From Chloroflexota bacterium (GTDB lineage Bacteria > Chloroflexota > Dormibacteria > Dormibacterales > Dormibacteraceae): a stretch of DNA of 48,899 nucleotides. Below the pieces are notes generated by a model. That model saw nothing but the letters and a program-made list of their open reading frames with translations. It ran no database searches and was not told where the DNA came from. Shown here piece after piece: positions 44,184 through 48,899 of the stretch (the stretch's first letter is position 1; each line of letters begins with the position of its first letter). The stretch is from assembly GCA_005881025.1 (NCBI GenBank), contig VBFO01000045.1, positions 1 through 48,899 of the forward strand, in the 5' to 3' direction. The position numbers were made by a program, and so were the translations under genes.

Positions 44184-44295
44184 CACAGCAGGGAGGGACC
44201 TTGGGGTGACCGCAGTCCTCTCAAAGATGAAACGCCTGCCTACGTAAAAAGCTACGAGTTCACTTGTAAAAACGACTCCGGGGCCACAAAGTGGG

Positions 44296-45729
44296 GTGGT
44301 GCCGAAGGCTTCGATCACTTTCGTCTGCACCGAATGCGGAGGAGAAACCCTTCGCTGGGCCGGTCAGTGCCCTCACTGTCAGGCGTGGAACACGCTCCAG
44401 GAGTTCCAGGCCCGCAAGCCCGAACCTGGCCGGCGGGCCAGGTCCGAGCCCAGACAGATTGGTGTTGGCGGCTCCTCACGCCCGGTACCCCTCACCGAGA
44501 TCACGTCCGACAGCGCGCCTCGGCGCCGGATGGCGTGGGGAGAGCTCAACCGGGTGCTGGGCGGAGGCATCGTCCCCGGAAGCCTCGTGCTGGTCGGCGG
44601 TGAGCCTGGTGTCGGCAAGTCGACCCTGCTGATGCAGGCCGCGAGCCAGGTCGCGGGTGGAGGCGGCCAGGTCCTGTACGTCTCAGGCGAGGAGTCGAAT
44701 CAGCAGGTCCACATGCGGGCTGACCGCCTTGGCGCGCTGGCGGAGAACATCCTCCTGCTGGCCGAGACCGACCTCGACGCGATCTGCGAGGCGATCACCG
44801 CGGTGCGGCCGGCCCTGGCGGTCATCGACTCCATCCAGACAGTCACCGACCCAGGCCTCTCAGGCACCGCCGGCAGCGTGACCCAGGTGCGGGAGTCGGC
44901 GGCCAGGCTCATGAGGCTGGCCAAGGAGGAGGCAATCCCGATCTTCCTCGTGGGCCATGTGACAAAAGAGGGAGCGATAGCTGGACCGAGGGTCCTTGAG
45001 CATATCGTTGACACGGTGCTTTTCATGGAAGGCGACCGCCGCCAGGAGCTTCGACTCCTGCGTGCGATGAAGAACCGATTCGGATCGGCCGAGGAGATCG
45101 GCGTCTTTGCCATGGGCGAGCATGGCCTGGAGGAGGTGCCGGACCCGTCGGCCGCGCTGCTGAGCAACGCGACCACCTCATCGCCAGGCACCGCTGTCGT
45201 CGTCGTCATCGAAGGCACCCGGCCGCTGCTGATCGAGGTGCAAAGCCTCGTCAACAAGAAGGAAGGCGGCTACCCGCCCCGGCGGGTAGCCAACGGATTC
45301 GACCTCAACCGCCTCCATATGCTGCTGGCGGTGCTCGACCGCCGAGGTGGCGTGCCGATGGGAGAGGCCGACGTTTTCGTGAACGTGGCGGGCGGCATCC
45401 GGATCACGGAACCAGCCGCCGACCTGGGACTCGCCCTGTCGATCGTCAGCAACCGACACAGCGAGCCACTGCCGGACGGCCTGGCTGTGGTCGGTGAGCT
45501 GGGACTGGCGGGCGAGGTCCGGCGCGTGGGCCAGCTCGAACGACGCCTCAACGAGGCGGCGCGGCACGGCTTCACCCGCGCATTGATTCCGGCCGGCTCG
45601 CGAGCCGCCCGGCCGTCCGGCCTCGAGGTGATCGAGGTGCGGACACTGGCGGAGGCTGTCTCCGCGCTCTTTTCTAAACACATCCGGTCCGGCGCATTCA
45701 TAAAGGAGGCCGGGGTCTCGGTCTCCTGA
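44296..45729 (+). CDS. radA: DNA repair protein RadA (Sms)
   Basis: RecA-like ATPase that promotes branch migration in recombination. 477 residues. N-terminal zinc finger with Cys11, 14, 25, 28; Walker A GGEPGVGKST; the RadA-specific KNRFGSAEEIGVF; and a Lon-protease-like C-terminal domain (GGIRITEPAADLGLALSI). Start GTG 44296, or GTG 44299 one codon on. The ribosome site is weak. It begins the run radA - yacL-like - ispD - ispF - cysS. Confidence 0.96.
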   Translation: MVPKASITFVCTECGGETLRWAGQCPHCQAWNTLQEFQARKPEPGRRARSEPRQIGVGGSSRPVPLTEITSDSAPRRRMAWGELNRVLGGGIVPGSLVLVGGEPGVGKSTLLMQAASQVAGGGGQVLYVSGEESNQQVHMRADRLGALAENILLLAETDLDAICEAITAVRPALAVIDSIQTVTDPGLSGTAGSVTQVRESAARLMRLAKEEAIPIFLVGHVTKEGAIAGPRVLEHIVDTVLFMEGDRRQELRLLRAMKNRFGSAEEIGVFAMGEHGLEEVPDPSAALLSNATTSSPGTAVVVVIEGTRPLLIEVQSLVNKKEGGYPPRRVANGFDLNRLHMLLAVLDRRGGVPMGEADVFVNVAGGIRITEPAADLGLALSIVSNRHSEPLPDGLAVVGELGLAGEVRRVGQLERRLNEAARHGFTRALIPAGSRAARPSGLEVIEVRTLAEAVSALFSKHIRSGAFIKEAGVSVS

Positions 45730-45739
45730 GGAGGTTCCC

Positions 45740-46813
45740 GTGAGACGTTCCGATACCCTCGCCCAGAGAGCCGGGCTGGGGGTCGGGGTCGTTGGTGGCT
45801 TCGTCCTCGGTTACAGCCTGGTCCGCCTGTCGGGGATCACGCACCAGGGTTGGGTGCTGATCCTCCTGACGACGCTCGAAGGGCTGATCTTCGCGTACCT
45901 GGGCACGCCCTATGTGCTCGGCGGCTGGCGTGGATTCAACCGCGGCCTCATCAGCACCCCGCTTCCAGACCTGCTCAGCGGCCTCCTCGGCATGGTGGTC
46001 GGTCTTGTGATCGCCGTGCTGGTCGGCGTGTTCGTCCGTGAGCTCCCCTTCGGATATCTGCTCTCATCCATCCTGGCTCTGCTGCTCGCCGCGCTCGGCG
46101 CCTCGGTCGGCGTCACCAGGCGGGCCGAGCTCGCTGCGATCTTCTTCGGGGGTGCAGTCGAAGCGGGCAGCCACCGACTGACCAAGGTGCTGCTCGACAC
46201 GTCGGTCATCATCGACGGCCGCATCCTCGACATCGCCAAGACCGGTTTCGTCGATATGCCACTCGTCATCCTCAGCTCGGTCTTGCGCGAGCTGCAGCTG
46301 GTGGCGGACTCCGCCGACGCCATGCGCCGCAGGCGGGGGCGTCGCGGGCTCGACGTCCTTACGGAGATGCAGAAGGAGGCCTCCATCACCCTCGAGGTGG
46401 TCGACGACGAGGCCACTCCGAGCACCGAGATCGACGCCCACCTCGTCCGCTATGCGAAGCGAAAAGGCTGGGCCATCATGACCAACGACTTCAACCTCAA
46501 CCGCATAGCCCACCTCGAAGGAGTGGCTGTGCTGAACCTCAACGAGCTTGCTCAGGCGATGCGACCAGTCGCGATCCCGGGCGAGGAGATCATGGTCACC
46601 GTCGCGCGCGAGGGCAAAGAGCCTGGCCAGGGGGTCGGCAGCCTGGACGACGGGACGATGGTCGTGGTGCAGAACGGCCGGCGCCTGATCAACCAGACGA
46701 TCAGCGCCGTGGTCACGTCTGTCATCCAGACCTCCGCCGGCCGGATGATCTTCGCCGAGCCGTTGGGCCAGGACGGACGGCGATCGGGAGCTCGCAACCG
46801 CCATGAAGAGTGA
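45740..46813 (+). CDS. PIN/TRAM domain membrane protein (YacL-like)
   Basis: 357 residues. Four membrane segments (~10-28, 38-55, 78-98, 105-125) are followed by a PIN nuclease-like domain (~148-270) with LLDTSVIIDGRI, ELQLVADSAD and IMTNDFNLNRIA carrying the acidic metal-binding residues, and a C-terminal TRAM domain (~285-345) that may bind RNA. It matches B. subtilis YacL, which lies next to radA and ispD in the same order. The nuclease activity has not been proven as far as I recall. GTG 45740 has GAGGAGG 6 bases upstream. Confidence 0.92.
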   Translation: MRRSDTLAQRAGLGVGVVGGFVLGYSLVRLSGITHQGWVLILLTTLEGLIFAYLGTPYVLGGWRGFNRGLISTPLPDLLSGLLGMVVGLVIAVLVGVFVRELPFGYLLSSILALLLAALGASVGVTRRAELAAIFFGGAVEAGSHRLTKVLLDTSVIIDGRILDIAKTGFVDMPLVILSSVLRELQLVADSADAMRRRRGRRGLDVLTEMQKEASITLEVVDDEATPSTEIDAHLVRYAKRKGWAIMTNDFNLNRIAHLEGVAVLNLNELAQAMRPVAIPGEEIMVTVAREGKEPGQGVGSLDDGTMVVVQNGRRLINQTISAVVTSVIQTSAGRMIFAEPLGQDGRRSGARNRHEE

Positions 46814-46828
46814 GGCATCGAGCGCCTG

Positions 46829-47524
46829 ATGCCGTCAGTGGGAGCGATAGTGGCTGCGGCCGGCTCGGGCTCACGCCTGGGTCGCGGCAGCAAGGCGCTG
46901 GTGAGGCTCAACGGTCGTACCACCCTGGCCCGAGTCCTGGAGCTCTTCCTCTCGCTGGAGGAGGTGGACAGGATCGTCGTCGTAGGTCCTCCGGCGCGCC
47001 TCGAGACCGCCGAGCAGGAGGTGGCCGCGCTGCATCCAAGCAAGCCGGTTCTTGTCAGGCCCGGCGGCGAGAGCCGCCAGGAGTCGGTCCGGGCCGGGAT
47101 CGCGGCGCTCGGCGAGTGTGACTACGTGCTGGTGCACGATGCCGCTCGACCTCTCGCCTCGCCTGCGCTGGTGCGCAGGGTGCTGGCGGCCGCGATCGAG
47201 TCGGGGGCGGCGTTTCCGGCCATCTCCCCCCGAGACGCGGTCAAGCGAGTGGAAGGCAACCGCCTGGTCGAGAGCCTCGACCGCTCGCGCGTGGTGCTCG
47301 CACAGACTCCGCAAGGCTTCGCCTACTCGCTGCTCGCGCGTGCACATCGTGAGGCGGCGGACGCGGGCCTCGTCGGCGACGATGACGCGCAGCTCGTGGC
47401 GGCCGCCGGCCACGCGGTCACCGTGGTCCAGGGCGATCCCGCGAACATCAAGCTGACGACGCCCGAGGACTTCGCCGTGGTCGAAGCCCTCATCAAAGAA
47501 CAGGAAGCGGTCTCCTCCACTTGA
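46829..47524 (+). CDS. ispD: 2-C-methyl-D-erythritol 4-phosphate cytidylyltransferase
   Basis: Third step of the MEP isoprenoid pathway: MEP + CTP to CDP-ME. 231 residues. AAAGSGSRLGRGSKAL is the CTP-binding loop, HDAARPLASPALV holds the metal-binding Asp region, and TPQGFAYSLL and the C-terminal GDPANIKLTTPEDF complete the family set. ATG 46829 lies 15 bases after the yacL-like stop. The stop overlaps the ispF start by TTGA. Confidence 0.96.
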   Translation: MPSVGAIVAAAGSGSRLGRGSKALVRLNGRTTLARVLELFLSLEEVDRIVVVGPPARLETAEQEVAALHPSKPVLVRPGGESRQESVRAGIAALGECDYVLVHDAARPLASPALVRRVLAAAIESGAAFPAISPRDAVKRVEGNRLVESLDRSRVVLAQTPQGFAYSLLARAHREAADAGLVGDDDAQLVAAAGHAVTVVQGDPANIKLTTPEDFAVVEALIKEQEAVSST

Positions 47525-47994
47525 GGGTCGGCATCGGCTACGACCTGCACCCTCTGCGCGAGGGCCGACCGCTCGTGATCGGCGGTGTGCGCATCGATCA
47601 CCCGAGCGGCCTCGACGGTCACTCGGACGCCGACGTCCTCACTCATGCGGTCATCGACGCCATCCTCGGCGCCGCCGGTCTCGGCGACATCGGCGCTCAC
47701 TTTCCGCCGGACGACTCGCGCTATCGGGACGCGTCGAGCATCGACCTGCTGGCCGAGGCGGCGCGCGTGGTCGCGAACGCGGGTTACCGGATCGTGAACA
47801 TCGACAGCACCGTGGTCGCGCAGTCCCCACGATTGCAGCCGCACCTTGAGCAGATGAGCGGCAACATCGCCCACTGCCTGGGGCTCGACCACGGCTCAGT
47901 GAGTGTCAAGGCGACCTCGCCAGAGAAGATTGGTGCGCTCGGCGGCGGCGCCGGGATCGCAGCCCAGGCTGTCGCCCTTATCGACGCCACCTAG
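47521..47994 (+). CDS. ispF: 2-C-methyl-D-erythritol 2,4-cyclodiphosphate synthase
   Basis: Fifth step of the MEP pathway. 157 residues. GYDLHPL gives the zinc ligands Asp and His, GHSDADVLTHAVIDAILGAAGLGDIG is the family signature, and KATSPEKIGALGGGAGIAA completes the active site. TTG 47521 overlaps the ispD stop by 4 bases. With ispD it shows isoprenoid synthesis through the MEP route. Confidence 0.97.
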   Translation: MRVGIGYDLHPLREGRPLVIGGVRIDHPSGLDGHSDADVLTHAVIDAILGAAGLGDIGAHFPPDDSRYRDASSIDLLAEAARVVANAGYRIVNIDSTVVAQSPRLQPHLEQMSGNIAHCLGLDHGSVSVKATSPEKIGALGGGAGIAAQAVALIDAT

Positions 47995-48006
47995 ACTGAC
48001 CCCTTC

Positions 48007-48899
48007 GTGACGCTCAGGCTGCACAACACGCTGACCGGCACGAAGGACGTCTTCGAGCCCCAGGAACCTGGCCAGGTCCGAATGTACACATGCGGGCCGA
48101 CTGTATGGAACTACGCGCACGTGGGCAACCTGCGAGCGTTCCTCTTCTACGACCTGTTGCGTCGCCACCTGCAGGTGGCCGGTTTCCGGCTCGACCACGT
48201 GATGAACCTGACCGACATCGACGATCGGATCCTCGACGAGGCGAAGCACGCCCGCGTCACCATCGCCGAGTACACGCGACCATTCGCCGAGGCCTTCTTC
48301 GAGGACATGCGCGCCCTGCGCGCTCAGCCCGCCGAGCAGTTCCCACGCGCGACCGAACACATTCCCGAGATGGTGGCGATGATCTCCCACCTGCTGGAGC
48401 ACGAGTACGCGTACGTCGCCGACGGCGACGTGTACTTCAGGATCGCGAGCTTCCCTCGCTACGGCGAGCTGTCGCACCTCGACCGCGCCGGGCTCCGCGC
48501 TGGGATTCGGGTTGCCACGGACAAGTACGAGAAGGAGTCGGTCTCCGATTTCGCGCTCTGGAAGAAGGCACAGCCCGACGACGATCGCCTCGGTGCGGCC
48601 TGGGATGCGCCGTTCGGAACGGGCAGGCCTGGCTGGCACATCGAGTGCTCAGCGATGAGCAAGCGCTACCTCGGCGAGACGCTCGACATCCACGCCGGTG
48701 GTGTGGACCTGATGTTTCCCCACCATGAGAACGAGATCGCCCAGTCGGAGGCGGCCAACGATAAGAAGTTCGCGCGCGTGTGGCTGCACTCCGAGCACCT
48801 CGCCGACGCGACAGGGGCAAAGATGTCGAAGAGCGCGGGCGGGTTCACGACGCTGCGCGATCTCACTGCGGCTGGACACGATCCACTGGTGGTGCGCTA
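48007..48899 (+). CDS. cysS: Cysteinyl-tRNA synthetase, 5' part (runs off the window)
   Basis: About 297 residues visible from GTG 48007, open to the last base. MYTCGPTVWNYAHVGNLR gives the first zinc Cys and the HIGH-type motif. MNLTDIDDRIL, GWHIECSAMS (second Cys), GGVDLMFPHHENEIAQSEA (His and Glu zinc ligands) and AKMSKSAG (KMSKS loop) are all present. It charges tRNA-Cys. Class I fold, normal spacing up to the cut. The ispF-cysS order is common in Gram-positive-type genomes. Confidence 0.96.
   Translation, partial: MTLRLHNTLTGTKDVFEPQEPGQVRMYTCGPTVWNYAHVGNLRAFLFYDLLRRHLQVAGFRLDHVMNLTDIDDRILDEAKHARVTIAEYTRPFAEAFFEDMRALRAQPAEQFPRATEHIPEMVAMISHLLEHEYAYVADGDVYFRIASFPRYGELSHLDRAGLRAGIRVATDKYEKESVSDFALWKKAQPDDDRLGAAWDAPFGTGRPGWHIECSAMSKRYLGETLDIHAGGVDLMFPHHENEIAQSEAANDKKFARVWLHSEHLADATGAKMSKSAGGFTTLRDLTAAGHDPLVVR

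Noticed and set aside
44135-44224. T-box riboswitch upstream of the dehydratase
   Set aside because: AGGGTGGCGC resembles the start of the T-box core (AGGGTGGNACCGCG), but the match stops there, it lies in the terminator arm itself, and the leader is too short for stem I.

Overview
This is a chromosomal window of high G+C content from a bacterium that I cannot name to species. The order radA - PIN/TRAM (yacL) - ispD - ispF - cysS, ClpC with UVR region, a four-domain S1 protein, DUF2520-panB-panC, frequent GTG/TTG starts and very tight gene packing fit a Gram-positive-type or Chloroflexota-like lineage (a Dormibacterota or Limnocylindria type soil organism would be my guess). This is inference from gene content, with no rRNA in the window to confirm it. 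Almost all of the sequence is coding, and many genes overlap by 4 bases (ATGA, GTGA or TTGA).

Layout. 1-1.2 kb: the end of grpE, then dnaJ. 1.3-5.2 kb: a small coiled-coil protein and a large membrane PAS/PAS/GAF/PAS/GGDEF/EAL cyclic-di-GMP protein. 5.2-5.66 kb: the only long gene-free stretch, with a minus-strand terminator-like hairpin. 5.66-13.5 kb: a surface-glycan cluster, consisting of a GT2 glycosyltransferase whose C-terminus looks like an exosortase (PEP-CTERM-type) substrate, an exosortase-family protein overlapping it by 4 bases, a flippase-GT4 fusion, a GT-C type membrane protein and a methyltransferase. Facing it on the minus strand (13.5-15.9 kb) are two sugar-nucleotide epimerases and a small membrane protein.

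15.9-30.3 kb: housekeeping genes ybeY, pth, mfd, mazG, an FtsB/DivIC-like protein, initiator tRNA-Met, a secreted 14-repeat protein, a tiny basic protein with no standard start, a CAT-anticodon tRNA that is probably tRNA-Ile2 and shares one base with tilS (whose product modifies that tRNA), ftsH, and a pantothenate operon (DUF2520 - panB - panC). 30.4-35.9 kb: rpsA, a minus-strand O-antigen-ligase-like protein, and clpC. 36-43 kb: a conserved but poorly understood membrane set (GDPD-type membrane domain protein, DUF4129, DUF4350, MoxR ATPase, DUF58, SpoIIM-like, RDD). 43-49 kb: a threonine/serine dehydratase preceded by a strong terminator hairpin, then radA, yacL-like, ispD, ispF and the start of cysS, which runs off the window.

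The strongest candidate for something new is the 5.66-8.8 kb pair: a processive-type membrane glycosyltransferase fused to its own candidate exosortase sorting substrate, coupled to the exosortase. Secondary points are the tRNA-Ile2/tilS overlap, the DUF2520 gene in the ketopantoate-reductase position, an 18-bp dispersed repeat, and several starts that look leaderless with a -10 box 6-10 bases upstream. I saw no CRISPR array, transposase, integrase or phage gene.
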